This document shows positions 52,337-61,597 of a DNA stretch of 64,000 nucleotides, in pieces. The translations under genes were made by a program, and so were the position numbers. The stretch comes from UBA668 sp038234785 (GTDB taxonomy: Bacteria > Actinomycetota > Acidimicrobiia > Acidimicrobiales > Ilumatobacteraceae), in the NCBI GenBank assembly GCA_038234785.1, contig JBBQTC010000010.1:11392-75391 (forward strand). The letters are read 5' to 3'. The notes below the pieces were generated by a model that had not been told where the DNA came from, ran no database searches, and worked only from the letters and a program-made list of their open reading frames with translations. Each line of letters begins with the position of its first letter. The stretch's first letter is position 1.

Positions 52337-53082
52337 GCGCTGACCGCCTCCATCAGCTCGTCACTGATGTCGAAGTTGCTGTACACGTCCTGTACATCGT
52401 CGAGGTCCTCGAGGGCATCCATGATGCGCAGGATCTTACGTGCATCCTCGGCGTCGGTCACCTCGACCGTCATGCTCGACACCATGGTGCTCTCCGCCGA
52501 CACGACCTCGAGCCCCGCAGCCTGCAGCGCATCGCGCACTTCGTAGACCAGCGACGGCTCGGAGGAAACCCGCCACACCCCATCGCCGTCGGCCGCCACG
52601 TCGTCGGCACCGGCCTCGATCGCGGCGAGCATCACCGAGTCCTCGTCACCGCCTTGGACGAGCACCACGCCGCGGCGGCTGAACTGCCAACCGACCGCAC
52701 CGGGCTCGGCGAGCGAGCCACCGAGCTTGGAGAAGATGTTGCGGACGTCGGAGCCCGAGCGATTGCGGTTGTCGGTAAGGACGTCGACGAGCAACGCGAC
52801 ACCGCCGGGCGCATAGCCCTCGTAGGTGAGCGTCTCGTAGTTCCCACCGTCGACGAGGCCCGCGCCACGCTTGATCGCGCGGTCGATCGCGTCGTTGGTC
52901 ATCTGGGCGGCCTTCGCCTTGAGCACCACCGTGCGCAACGGTGCGTTCGACGTCGGATCCGCGCCGCCTTCACGGGCGGCGACCTCCAGCAGACGGGCGA
53001 TCTTGTTGAAGACCTTCGCCCGTGCCTTGTCGGCTGCGCCCTTCTTGTGCTTGATGGTTGCCCACTTGGAATGGCCTGACAT
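52333..53082 (-). CDS. yebC: YebC/PmpR family protein
   Basis: 249 aa. N-terminus MSGHSKWATIKHKKGAADKA is the family hallmark, followed by ARKVFNKIARLLEVAAREGG-like text and three domains. Family members have been described as transcription regulators and as translation factors that relieve polyproline stalls. Strong ribosome site AGGAGG 8 nt before ATG. Downstream of pdxT, as in mycobacteria. Confidence 0.95.
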   Translation of the reverse strand: MSGHSKWATIKHKKGAADKARAKVFNKIARLLEVAAREGGADPTSNAPLRTVVLKAKAAQMTNDAIDRAIKRGAGLVDGGNYETLTYEGYAPGGVALLVDVLTDNRNRSGSDVRNIFSKLGGSLAEPGAVGWQFSRRGVVLVQGGDEDSVMLAAIEAGADDVAADGDGVWRVSSEPSLVYEVRDALQAAGLEVVSAESTMVSSMTVEVTDAEDARKILRIMDALEDLDDVQDVYSNFDISDELMEAVSA

Positions 53083-53085
53083 GGC

Positions 53086-53673
53086 CTAACCCCTCCTGAT
53101 TGCGTTGTGTTGCAGGAACATCCGGTGCAGACGTGCGTCGCCGGCGAGTTCGGGATGGAACGATGCCACCATCACGCTGCCCTGGCGCGCCAGTACCGGG
53201 ACGCCCTCGTGAGTGGCGAGCACCTCGACGTCGTGACCGACGGACTCGACCTTGGGGGCGCGGATGAAGACCGCGTGGAACGGCAGCGACTCGCCGTCGA
53301 CGTGGATGTCGGTCTCGAAGCTGTCGACCTGACGGCCGTACCCGTTGCGGCGCACCGCCAGGTCGATGGCGCCGAAGCTGCGTTGGTCGGCTCGACCGTC
53401 GAGGACCTCGGTGGCCAGCAGGATCATTCCCGCGCAGGTGCCGAGCACCGACATGTCGTCGGCGAGTCGCGCTGCGATGGCGTCGAACAGTCCCGACGAT
53501 TCGAGGAGCATCGACATCGTCGTGCTCTCGCCCCCCGGCATGACCAGTGCGTCGACCGCGGTCAGATCGGCGGGGGTGCGAACCTGGCGCGTGGACGCGC
53601 CGACCTCAGTGAGCGCGGCCTCGTGGGCAGCGAACGCGCCCTGCAGCGCGAGGACCCCGACGGTGAGATCCAC
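53086..53673 (-). CDS. pdxT: Pyridoxal 5'-phosphate synthase glutaminase subunit
   Basis: 195 aa. Class I glutaminase with MPGGESTTMSMLLESSGL, nucleophile elbow LGTCAGMILLA and catalytic His-Glu in ASFHPELAGD. Supplies ammonia to PdxS. GTG 53673 begins the canonical LTVGVLALQGAF. 30 bp downstream of pdxS. Confidence 0.95.
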   Translation of the reverse strand: MDLTVGVLALQGAFAAHEAALTEVGASTRQVRTPADLTAVDALVMPGGESTTMSMLLESSGLFDAIAARLADDMSVLGTCAGMILLATEVLDGRADQRSFGAIDLAVRRNGYGRQVDSFETDIHVDGESLPFHAVFIRAPKVESVGHDVEVLATHEGVPVLARQGSVMVASFHPELAGDARLHRMFLQHNAIRRG

Positions 53674-53703
53674 CTGGGGGCTCCGGACCGACGTGGGCGG
53701 GCA

Positions 53704-54603
53704 TCACCAACCGCGCTCGGCGTAACGCTGGTTGATCTCGTCCATCGCGATGCCCGTCATCGGCGCGCCCAGCCCGCGACTCACCTTGGCGAGGATGTGC
53801 GCATCACGGAAGTGGGTGGTGGCCTCGACGATCGCCTTGGCACGCGGTGCCGGATCATCGCTCTTGAAGATGCCCGACCCGACGAACACGGCCTCGGCGC
53901 CCAACTGCATGGCGAGCGCAGCGTCGGCCGGAGTGGCGATGCCACCGGCGCAGAACAACGGCACCTGCAGACGACCGGTCTCGGCGATCTCCTGCACGAG
54001 CGGGAGCGGAGCCTGGAGCTGCTTGGCCCACTGGAACAGCTCGGCCGAATCGGCCTGGGTGATCTTGCGGATGTCGCCGAGGATGTTGCGCAGGTGACGG
54101 ACAGCTTCGACGATGTTGCCCGTGCCGGCCTCGCCCTTGGAGCGGATCATGCACGCACCCTCACTGATGCGCCGCAGCGCCTCACCGAGGTTGGTGGCGC
54201 CACAGACGAAGGGCACGGTGAATGCGAACTTGTCGATGTGGTGGGTCTCGTCGGCCGGGGTGAGCACTTCGCTCTCGTCGACGTAGTCGACCCCGAGTGC
54301 TTGGAGGATCTGCGCCTCGACGAAGTGGCCGATGCGGGCCTTGGCCATCACCGGGATGGTGACGGTGGCCTTGATGCCCTCGATCATCTCCGGGTCGCTC
54401 ATGCGAGCGACACCACCGTCGCGACGGATGTCGGCGGGCACTCGCTCGAGCGCCATGACGGCGCATGCGCCGGCGTCCTCGGCGATCTTGGCCTGCTCGG
54501 GGGTGACGACGTCCATGATGACGCCACCCTTCAACATCTCGGCGAGACCCCGCTTCACCTGGACGGTGCCGGTGGCGCGCGCTGCTGACGGCTGCTCACT
54601 CAT
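53704..54603 (-). CDS. pdxS: Pyridoxal 5'-phosphate synthase synthase subunit
   Basis: 299 aa from ATG 54603. TIM barrel that builds PLP from ribose 5-phosphate, glyceraldehyde 3-phosphate and ammonia. Catalytic Lys in PVMAKARIGHFVEAQ and in MIRSKGEAGTGN; FCAGGIATPADAALAM and VGSGIFKS near the phosphate site. ATG is 7 nt behind TACGCT, so longer frames upstream are not the gene. Confidence 0.97.
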   Translation of the reverse strand: MSEQPSAARATGTVQVKRGLAEMLKGGVIMDVVTPEQAKIAEDAGACAVMALERVPADIRRDGGVARMSDPEMIEGIKATVTIPVMAKARIGHFVEAQILQALGVDYVDESEVLTPADETHHIDKFAFTVPFVCGATNLGEALRRISEGACMIRSKGEAGTGNIVEAVRHLRNILGDIRKITQADSAELFQWAKQLQAPLPLVQEIAETGRLQVPLFCAGGIATPADAALAMQLGAEAVFVGSGIFKSDDPAPRAKAIVEATTHFRDAHILAKVSRGLGAPMTGIAMDEINQRYAERGW

Positions 54604-54610
54604 GCCCGCC

Positions 54611-54616
54611 AGCGTA
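54611..54616 (-). promoter_or_regulatory. -10 hexamer TACGCT, 7 nt before the pdxS ATG
   Basis: Leaderless-type spacing on the minus strand; suggests pdxS-pdxT-yebC-bcp has its own promoter. Confidence 0.5.
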
Positions 54617-54673
54617 TCGCTGGCGACGGTGCGGCGCCTCAGGCAAATCGGGTGGCGATGCCACCCGGCGGTC

Positions 54674-55768
54674 TCAGCCCTGCGCGGTGAAGGTGTCGGC
54701 GCGGGCCAGTTCGATCCACGTCCGGCCCGGAGTGAGGGCGATCGTTGCCCCGGAGGAGTCGGTGAGCACAACCGGTGAGAGCCTGTCGGCGCGAGTCCAG
54801 GTGCCGTGGACGACGGCACCACCGGTGAACACCATCACGTCGCCCGAGCCGATGGTCTGCGCTTCGGGACTGCGGGCGTCGGCCGCACTCGGGCGGTACA
54901 CGACGCTCATCACCACCACGTTGGCCGTGGTGACCTGCCCGGACAGCGCGTCGCCGTGCGCCACACCGGAGCTCGTGCGGGCGTACAGCCCCGTCGCCGC
55001 GTCGTAGGTCCAGCCAACTTTCAGCCCATCCATGTCGCCGCGCGCGCCGATGGCCGGCTCACCTCCGGGCTGCTCTTCGGGCGGCCGGTATTCGAACTGC
55101 GGCGGCGGCGGCGCCGCATCCGACGGGGCGAGGGTCCACAGCTTGGAGGTCTGCGCGTAGAGGTTGTGCGGCGACTTGCGGTCGCCACTGCGGAAGAAGC
55201 CGCCGCCGGCGTAGGCGGTGCTCCTCTGGGCACTCAGGCTGACGAGGTCGCTGGTCTCGATGGCCTTGGTGACGTTCTTGTTGCCCCCGCTCCAGGTGAA
55301 CAACGGCCTATCGAAGGAGCCGAGCAGAGCGATGTCCTGGGTACGGCCGGACCTGATCGGTCCGACCGGATCTGCACCATGACTCTGGAAGACCGCGGCG
55401 AACCGCGTCTGGACCTCGACGATCTCCTCGAAGACGATGTCGGCCTCGTTGAGACCGCTCTGGGGACGGGCCGCCGAGTTGTTGTCGATCTTGACCACGA
55501 GGGCGGGTCGCGCCGCGGCGACCGGATCCGTGACCGGCAACCCGGTCAGTGGGTAGACGGGTCCGGAAGCGACCGTGGTGGTGGTCGGTTCCGCAGTCGT
55601 GCCCGGTGCGGTATCGAGGGGAGCTGACGTCGTCGAGGACGCAGCCGTGTCGCCCGCGCCCGTGGCGGTCGATGCGGTGGACCCGCTGCTGCTGCATCCG
55701 AGCACCGAGGCCGCCAACACGGCGACCATGACAACTCGGGAAGAGGTGGCGCCCCGAGACCGGGTCAC
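54674..55768 (-). CDS. DUF3048-family lipoprotein
   Basis: 364 aa from GTG 55768, which overlaps the htpX stop as GTGA. Signal peptide with lipobox VLGC near residue 25, a Thr/Ala-rich linker, then the DUF3048 domain: VVKIDNNSAARPQSGLNEAD, VFQSHGADPVGPIRSGRTQD, and the C-terminal part TWTRADRLSPVVLTDSSGAT with PGRTWIELA. Related to B. subtilis YerB; biochemical role unknown. Envelope location expected. Confidence 0.88.
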   Translation of the reverse strand: MTRSRGATSSRVVMVAVLAASVLGCSSSGSTASTATGAGDTAASSTTSAPLDTAPGTTAEPTTTTVASGPVYPLTGLPVTDPVAAARPALVVKIDNNSAARPQSGLNEADIVFEEIVEVQTRFAAVFQSHGADPVGPIRSGRTQDIALLGSFDRPLFTWSGGNKNVTKAIETSDLVSLSAQRSTAYAGGGFFRSGDRKSPHNLYAQTSKLWTLAPSDAAPPPPQFEYRPPEEQPGGEPAIGARGDMDGLKVGWTYDAATGLYARTSSGVAHGDALSGQVTTANVVVMSVVYRPSAADARSPEAQTIGSGDVMVFTGGAVVHGTWTRADRLSPVVLTDSSGATIALTPGRTWIELARADTFTAQG

Positions 55769-56670
55769 AGCTCCCTCAGCAGCGCGATCCGCTCCTCGAG
55801 CGGCGGGTGGGTGTCGAACATCTTGTTCCACATCCCCATCTTCCCCTTGTCGCCGACACCGGACATCGGCTGTTCGATCCACATGTGAGCGGTCGCGGCA
55901 CTGGCCGAGTGGGTGACGGTGGTGTCGTCGCGGAGCTTCTCGAGTGCCGAGATGAGCCCGGGCGGGTAGCGCGTCATCTGGCACGCGGAGACGTCGGCCA
56001 GCGTCTCGCGCTTGCGGCTCACCGCAGCCTGCATGGCCTTGGCGACGAAGGGGGCGAAGATCAACAGCACGAACCCGACGATGGCCAACGGGTTCTGGCC
56101 GCCGTTGCGATCACCACTGCGGTTCACCCGGCCGCCGTTCCACCACATCGCCCGGACCGCGAAGTTGGTGAGGAGCGCAACCGCGCCCACCAGCGTGACC
56201 GCCAGCGTGCTGACCAGGATGTCGTAGTTGCGGATGTGGGACAGCTCGTGAGCGACGACACCTTCGAGCTCGACCCGGTTCATCTTCTCCAGCAGGCCGG
56301 TGGTGACCGCGATGGCTGCGTGCTTGGGGTTGCGGCCGGTGGCGAAGGCGTTCGGTGCAGGGTCGTCGACGATGTACACCCGAGGTTTGGGAAGGCCGCT
56401 GGCGATGCACAGTCCCTCGACGAGGTTGTGGAGGCGCTGGTACTGCACCGGGTCGGCGGGCTTGGCCCGGCTGACGGCAAGCGCCACGGCATCCGATTTC
56501 CAGTACGACACGAAGGCCATCGCTCCAGAGATCACCAACGCGATGATGGTGCCCTGCGGGCCGTAGCCGAGGAGCACGCCGACGGCCGCACCCACCAGGC
56601 TGAGGATGACGACGAAACCGGCGATGAGCGCGATGCTGCGGCGTTTGTTGCTACGGATCAGTTCGAACAT
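55765..56670 (-). CDS. htpX: Membrane protease HtpX
   Basis: 301 aa, M48 family. Two N-terminal helices (SIALIAGFVVILSLVGAAVG and GTIIALVISGAMAFVSYW), zinc helix VVAHELSHIRN, two more helices, and third ligand Glu in SRKRETLADVSACQM. Degrades misfolded membrane proteins. Directly after lemA (7-nt gap), a common pairing. Confidence 0.95.
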   Translation of the reverse strand: MFELIRSNKRRSIALIAGFVVILSLVGAAVGVLLGYGPQGTIIALVISGAMAFVSYWKSDAVALAVSRAKPADPVQYQRLHNLVEGLCIASGLPKPRVYIVDDPAPNAFATGRNPKHAAIAVTTGLLEKMNRVELEGVVAHELSHIRNYDILVSTLAVTLVGAVALLTNFAVRAMWWNGGRVNRSGDRNGGQNPLAIVGFVLLIFAPFVAKAMQAAVSRKRETLADVSACQMTRYPPGLISALEKLRDDTTVTHSASAATAHMWIEQPMSGVGDKGKMGMWNKMFDTHPPLEERIALLREL

Positions 56671-56677
56671 GGGACGT

Positions 56678-57229
56678 TCAGAACTGCACCTTCGGGACTT
56701 CGCGAGCGGCGGGGTCGGCCTCGAAGTACTCGCGCTTCTCGAACTTCAGCATGCCAGCGATCAGCACGGCCGGAAAGGCCTGGATCTTGTTGTTGAAGCC
56801 CAGGACGCTGTCGTTGTAGAACTGGCGGGCATAGGCCACGCGGCCCTCGGTGGCGGTGAGCTCCTCCTGCAGAGCGAGGAAGTTCTGGTTGGCCTTGAGG
56901 TCGGGGTAGGCCTCGCCGAGGGCGAACAGTTGGCGCAACGCCCCCGTGATCTGGTTGTCGGCGGCAGCCTGACTGGCCGGCGTGTTGGGAGCGGCGATCG
57001 CCGCGTTGCGGGCGTTGATGACGGCTTCGAGCGTGCTCTTCTCGTGCGCCGCGTAGGCCTTGACCGTCTCGACGAGGTTGGGGATGAGATCGATTCGGCG
57101 CTTGAGCTGCACGTCGATCTGCGACCAGGCGTTGTCGACCTGGTTCCTGCTTCGGACGAGGCCGTTGTACTTGGCAACGAGGTAGAGCGCGAGCAACACC
57201 ACCACCGCCAGAACGATGATCCACACCAT
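56678..57229 (-). CDS. lemA: LemA family protein
   Basis: 183 aa. N-terminal helix (WIIVLAVVVLLALYLVAKYN), then the helical LemA domain with NQVDNAWSQIDVQLKRRIDL, ETVKAYAAHEKSTLEAVINA, and EGRVAYARQFYNDSVLGFNN. Function poorly known; often beside htpX. A TATGAT -10 lies within the end of pimA. Confidence 0.93.
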   Translation of the reverse strand: MVWIIVLAVVVLLALYLVAKYNGLVRSRNQVDNAWSQIDVQLKRRIDLIPNLVETVKAYAAHEKSTLEAVINARNAAIAAPNTPASQAAADNQITGALRQLFALGEAYPDLKANQNFLALQEELTATEGRVAYARQFYNDSVLGFNNKIQAFPAVLIAGMLKFEKREYFEADPAAREVPKVQF

Positions 57230-57271
57230 GAGGGACTCCGAATGGGTCGGGGCGCCGCGAACGGCACCTGA

Positions 57272-58438
57272 TCAGCCCATCATACGGGCGCGTCGACGCT
57301 GGCGCGGGGACAGGGGCCACGGCGACATCGGGCGCGGCTCGGTCTCCGGGCGAGCGGCGGCACGATAGATCTGCGCGTAGCGTTGGGCGAGGGTGACCAT
57401 CGAAAAGTCGTCGGCGCGGCGGTTGCCGGCTGCCGTGAGCTGCGACGACAGCGCCTGATCGGTCAGCGCTTTCGACAGCGCCACGGCGAGTTCACCCGCA
57501 TCGCCCGGCTCCACGAGGAGGGCGTCGACGTCGGCGGTCGCCACGTTGCGGTACCCGTCGAGCGCACTGGCGACGATGCACGTACTGGCGGCCATCGCCT
57601 CGATGAGGACGACCCCGAAGGACTCCCCGTGCAGGGACGGGGCGCAGAACACGTCCGCACCGCGCAGGCGCGAGATCTTCTCCTCGTCGCTGAGCCGTCC
57701 GAGCCAGAGAATCCGGTCGTCGGCGGCGGTGGCAGCCTGCAGGCGAGCCGTGTCAGGACCGTTGCTGCCGATCCACAGCCGAACCTCGGGACCGAGTTCG
57801 CGCATCGCGGCCAACAGCACGTCGAGGCCCTTGCGTTCCTCGTGACGGCCGCAGAAGAAGATGGTCGGACCGTCGGTGGGCCAGGGCGGCGCGGCGCGGT
57901 ACGTGTCGAGCTCGACGCCGTTGAAGAGCACCTCGTACTCGCCGCCGATGCCTTCCTCCACGAGCGCCTGAGCGTCCTTCGACACGGCCACCCGGTGGGC
58001 GAGGTTCTTGGCCGCGGCCTTGATCGGCGTCGCGAGGTACTTGTAGCTGGCGCTCTCCCCGGCCGCGTGAAAGGTGCCGACGACCGGCGACGGATGCAAG
58101 AGCATGGCGGTCATGGTCGGCCCTGGCGCGAACGGCTCGTGCAGGTGCAGCACGTCGAATTGTTCCTCGAACAGCACCCGCATGGTGCGCAACGCCGCAG
58201 CCGGATCCGGGGCGAGCGGCGCCATGGACCCGTTCGCCGCGGTCGGCAGGCTGTTGCCCAGCGGCGTCACGAACGTTGCGGGAGGTGGGCCGTCGCACGG
58301 CCCCAGGACGCGCGCCTCGATGCCCATTCGACGGAGCTCGCGTGCGAGCCCCATGACCTGGGCCTGAACCCCTCCTGGCAGCGACAGGCTGTACGGGCTG
58401 ACGATGCCCACTCGCAGCGTGCGTTGGTTGCCCGGCAT
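57272..58438 (-). CDS. pimA: Phosphatidylinositol alpha-mannosyltransferase PimA (GT4)
   Basis: 388 aa from ATG 58438. GT-B fold: VGIVSPYSLSLPGGVQAQVM at the start (nucleotide/acceptor loop GGV), GTFHAAGESASYKYLA, donor-site motifs CGRHEERKGLDVLLAAM and the ESFGVVLIEAMA Glu motif. Adds the first mannose to phosphatidylinositol on the cytoplasmic face. Separated by about 12 kb from pgsA-patA, with which it is contiguous in mycobacteria. ATG lies 7 nt behind TAGCGT; GTG 58447 would lie inside that hexamer. Confidence 0.9.
   Translation of the reverse strand: MPGNQRTLRVGIVSPYSLSLPGGVQAQVMGLARELRRMGIEARVLGPCDGPPPATFVTPLGNSLPTAANGSMAPLAPDPAAALRTMRVLFEEQFDVLHLHEPFAPGPTMTAMLLHPSPVVGTFHAAGESASYKYLATPIKAAAKNLAHRVAVSKDAQALVEEGIGGEYEVLFNGVELDTYRAAPPWPTDGPTIFFCGRHEERKGLDVLLAAMRELGPEVRLWIGSNGPDTARLQAATAADDRILWLGRLSDEEKISRLRGADVFCAPSLHGESFGVVLIEAMAASTCIVASALDGYRNVATADVDALLVEPGDAGELAVALSKALTDQALSSQLTAAGNRRADDFSMVTLAQRYAQIYRAAARPETEPRPMSPWPLSPRQRRRARMMG
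57279..57284 (-). promoter_or_regulatory. -10 hexamer TATGAT before lemA
   Basis: Near-consensus -10 at the 3' end of pimA, about 50 bp before the lemA ATG, implying a separate transcript for lemA-htpX-DUF3048. No clear -35. Confidence 0.4.
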
Positions 58439-58445
58439 CGGCGGC

Positions 58446-58451
58446 ACGCTA
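58446..58451 (-). promoter_or_regulatory. -10 hexamer TAGCGT, 7 nt before the pimA ATG
   Basis: Leaderless-type spacing. Faces the plus-strand hexamer at 58489-58494 across a 37-bp divergent promoter region. Confidence 0.5.
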
Positions 58452-58488
58452 GCTGACGACGGCGCCGCCGATGGCAGGCGCCCACGTG

Positions 58489-58494
58489 TAACGT
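58489..58494 (+). promoter_or_regulatory. -10 hexamer TAACGT, 7 nt before the ATG at 58502
   Basis: Leaderless-type spacing for the LLM oxidoreductase gene. Confidence 0.5.
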
Positions 58495-58501
58495 CGCCGC
58501 G

Positions 58502-59428
58502 ATGACCGCCTCCTCACTCGGCGAACCCACCGGGCTCCCAGCGCTCAGCGTCATCGGCGTACCGGGCAAGCGAAACGCCATCCTCGAACTGGCGGCCGAA
58601 GCCGACCGTCGCGGCTTCGCAGGATTGGCCAGTCCGGGGGTCCACGGCAACCTTGCGCTGTGCGGCTCGATCGCTCACGTGACGCAACGGATCCCGTTCT
58701 GGACCAGCATCCAACCGATCTACCACTCGCACCCCACCGAGGTCGCGATCACGGCGGGTCACCTGTTCGAGGTCAGCGGTGGCCGCTTCCGTCTGGGTCT
58801 CGGGGTCAGCCATGAGCCCGCGATGCAACGGCTCGGCATCGACACCGGCCGACCGCTCAGCGACATGCGCCAGTACGTCGAGGCGATCCGAGCTGCGCAG
58901 CGTCCGGCGGGCGAGCTCCCTCCCATCTATCTGGCGACGCTGCGCAACAAGATGCTCGACGTCGCCGTCGTGCAGGCCGACGGTGCGATCTGGGCGAACG
59001 CGTCCCTGCGCCACATGCCGACGCAGGCTGCCCGGATCCCTGCCGACCGTCGCGACACGTTCTTCATGGCGAACATGGTGCCGACCGTCATCGACCCCGA
59101 CATCGCGGCCGCGCGCGCGGTGCACCGCCGCACGTTGACGGGCTACGTGACGCTTCCGAACTACCGCAACTACTGGAAGCAGGCCGGCTACGAGGAGGAG
59201 ATGGTCGCGATCGAGGAGACGCTGGCGGCCGGCGACCGCGACCGGTTGCCGGAGCTGATGACCGACGCATGGATCGACGACTGCACCATCAGCGGCTCGG
59301 CCGGCGCCGTGCGCGAACGATTCGACGCCTGGGCAGCGGTCGGCGTGTTGCCCATCGCTGTGATGTCGTCGACCACCGGTGGCCAGGCCAAGGCCATCGG
59401 CGAGTTGTTCGCGCTGTACGGCGACTGA
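58502..59428 (+). CDS. LLM-class (luciferase-like, F420- or FMN-type) oxidoreductase
   Basis: 308 aa TIM barrel. Features: LELAAEADRRGFAGLASPGV, FWTSIQPIYHSHPTEVAITA, FEVSGGRFRLGLGVSHEPAM, and DMRQYVEAIRAAQ, which are the usual landmarks of F420-dependent actinobacterial LLM enzymes. The coenzyme cannot be proved from sequence. No neighbour points to a substrate. ATG fixed by the TAACGT spacing. Confidence 0.88.
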   Translation: MTASSLGEPTGLPALSVIGVPGKRNAILELAAEADRRGFAGLASPGVHGNLALCGSIAHVTQRIPFWTSIQPIYHSHPTEVAITAGHLFEVSGGRFRLGLGVSHEPAMQRLGIDTGRPLSDMRQYVEAIRAAQRPAGELPPIYLATLRNKMLDVAVVQADGAIWANASLRHMPTQAARIPADRRDTFFMANMVPTVIDPDIAAARAVHRRTLTGYVTLPNYRNYWKQAGYEEEMVAIEETLAAGDRDRLPELMTDAWIDDCTISGSAGAVRERFDAWAAVGVLPIAVMSSTTGGQAKAIGELFALYGD

Positions 59429-59491
59429 TGAAGAACTGAGGGAACCGAACGGAGGCGTCGTGCGTCAGACTGGCAGCCACTGCGGCCGACT

Positions 59492-61597
59492 ATGAGGATC
59501 CTTTCGGCGAAATCGCCTGTCCCTCGCGCCTCGTTGCGCCATGCCCTGGCGGTGATCGCGGCCGCCATCGCGCTGGTGTCGATCTCGCCGTTCGGTTCGT
59601 TCGGGGCCCGAGTCGCTGCAGCCGAACCGAAGTTCGAGGTCGCCGCGGGCCTCCGCGGGTGGTTCGACCCCGGCGACCACGTGGTCGTCGCCGCCACCGT
59701 CACGAGCGATGACCTCCTCGACGGGCGCATCGACGTGGTCACCCAGACCGGGGCCCGAGTGACTCGAGAGGTGCAGGTCGCCGGTGGCACGTCGAAGACG
59801 TTCCTGCTGGTGGTGCCCACGGGTCTCGACGGCTCGGCCCTGGACGTACGGCTGTACCGCGACGGCGAGCTGTCGGTGAGGCGATCGGTCCCGATGAAGG
59901 TCGCCGAGCAGGTCGAGCTCGTCGGCGTGCTGCCGGCCCTGGTGACGAGAGTCGGCGAACTGCCCGAGCAGACCAACCTCGCGACGGACACGGGCAAGGC
60001 TCAGCTCGCTGAGCTCTCGCTCGAGCAGATGGCGCTGGGCACCGCCGCGCTCGACGTCTTCGACACCATCGCCGCCACCAGCGCCGACCTCGGGTCGCTG
60101 CAACCGGCACCGCGGGCGGCGCTGTTGGGCTGGCTCAATCGCGGAGGTCGGCTGCTGCTCGACGACTCCGGCGACCTGTCCACGCTCCCTGCCGAGTGGC
60201 GACCGGGTGCTGCTGGCTACTCCTTGGCCGGTCGCGGCGAGGTTCGCCTGCTGAACGGCGCGGCCACCGCGGGCCAGTGGGCGAGCATCGTCCAGCCGTC
60301 GGCCATGTCCAGCACCGAGAACAATCAGTTCTTCGGCGGCGAGCAGCTGGGGACCGTGCAGCAGGACCTCGCTCGTCGAGCCGGGGTCAAGTTGCCGTCG
60401 ATGCTCCCGTTGCTCGTTCCCCTCGTCGTCTATTGGTTCGTCGTGTCGGTGGTCCTGTTCCTGGTGTTGAAGGCGTCGCGCCGGCTCACCCTCGCCTGGA
60501 TCGCCATTCCGTTGCTGGCCGCCCTGACGGCCGGTGGTGTCCTCGTGTTCGGCGATCAGTGGCGGTCGGCGGGCAAGCCTTCAGCGACGCTCTACGTCGA
60601 CGGCTACCCGGGCGGCGGCGACGGGATGTTGAGCCTGCTGACCTTCAGCCGCAACGGCGGGACGGCGAGCGCCACGTTGCCGGCGGGTTGGCAGAGCGAA
60701 AGTGAACTGACCACGATGTTCGGTTTCGCTGAGTTCTCCATCACCGTTGCTCCGCAGGTGATTCCCACGAGCGACGCGACGCAGGTCAAGGTCCGGCTGG
60801 AAGCCGGCCAGGTCGCGACGGCCACCCTCGCCGGCCCCACCACCGATTCGGGCCTCCGCGCGGTCGCCCATGTCGATGGCGCCTCCGTCGTCGGGACCGT
60901 CACCAACGAAGGCCCGATCACCCTGACGCAAGTCGCAGTGTTCGCGCCCGGTGGGGCCCAGCTGATCGGGTCCCTGGCCCCGGGTGCCAGCGCACCGTTC
61001 AGCCTCCGCGCCGACTCGCTCCCCCAGGGGTTCAGCCTGGCGGATCGAGTCTGGAAGTCGGTGGATCGGCCGGGCCACGATCCTGCAGACCTCGCCGAGT
61101 ACGGCATCTGGACCAACGCCAGCACCAGTCGAGTGATGTATCCCAGCGGACTCGTGCGGGTCGCGGGGTGGACCGACGAGCGGCCCAGCGAGGCTTCGAT
61201 GTCCGGGGGCCTCACATCGGTCGCCGTCGTCACCGAACTCGCCCGGATCGAGCCGGGGACAGGCCCGCTGCCCGCGGCGAGCGTCCGCACCTCGTCCGTG
61301 CGCTCACCGTTCACCCAGTTCGGGAACGGCACCGCCGATTCGGTGTACCGATACCTGCTCCCTCCCGAGACGCAGCTCGGCAAACGGCTCGTCGTGTCCC
61401 TTCCGGTCGGGATCGATTCCATCGACATGTGGAACGGCTCGGCCTGGGTGCCGACGAGCGCGATCAAGCGACTGATCACCATCCCGCCCAACTTCGTCCA
61501 ACAGGGTGTGGTGATGCTGCGGATCGCCAACAACGGACAGTTCTTCAGCGACGCGATCCCCGTCGTTCGCGGCGCGACCCCGAAGGACACGGCGTGA
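59492..61597 (+). CDS. Large secreted/membrane protein with GATase-like domain
   Basis: 701 aa, not recognised as a named gene. N-terminal signal-like helix (ALAVIAAAIALVSISPFGSF), a beta-sandwich segment to about 150, then LVGVLPALVTRVGELP and ALLGWLNRGGRLLLDDSGDL, which resemble the GATase1-like domain of membrane proteins linked to ABC or MoxR/von Willebrand systems. Two adjacent helices in the middle (LPLLVPLVVYWFVVSVVLFL and LAWIAIPLLAALTAGGVLVF), then a beta-rich extracytoplasmic half. Stop overlaps the ABC ATPase start as GTGA. Confidence 0.7.
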   Translation: MRILSAKSPVPRASLRHALAVIAAAIALVSISPFGSFGARVAAAEPKFEVAAGLRGWFDPGDHVVVAATVTSDDLLDGRIDVVTQTGARVTREVQVAGGTSKTFLLVVPTGLDGSALDVRLYRDGELSVRRSVPMKVAEQVELVGVLPALVTRVGELPEQTNLATDTGKAQLAELSLEQMALGTAALDVFDTIAATSADLGSLQPAPRAALLGWLNRGGRLLLDDSGDLSTLPAEWRPGAAGYSLAGRGEVRLLNGAATAGQWASIVQPSAMSSTENNQFFGGEQLGTVQQDLARRAGVKLPSMLPLLVPLVVYWFVVSVVLFLVLKASRRLTLAWIAIPLLAALTAGGVLVFGDQWRSAGKPSATLYVDGYPGGGDGMLSLLTFSRNGGTASATLPAGWQSESELTTMFGFAEFSITVAPQVIPTSDATQVKVRLEAGQVATATLAGPTTDSGLRAVAHVDGASVVGTVTNEGPITLTQVAVFAPGGAQLIGSLAPGASAPFSLRADSLPQGFSLADRVWKSVDRPGHDPADLAEYGIWTNASTSRVMYPSGLVRVAGWTDERPSEASMSGGLTSVAVVTELARIEPGTGPLPAASVRTSSVRSPFTQFGNGTADSVYRYLLPPETQLGKRLVVSLPVGIDSIDMWNGSAWVPTSAIKRLITIPPNFVQQGVVMLRIANNGQFFSDAIPVVRGATPKDTA

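Noticed and set aside
61168..61593. Upstream extension of the ABC ATPase frame
   Set aside because: It overlaps the 701-aa gene in another frame; GTG 61594 with the GTGA junction is the natural start.
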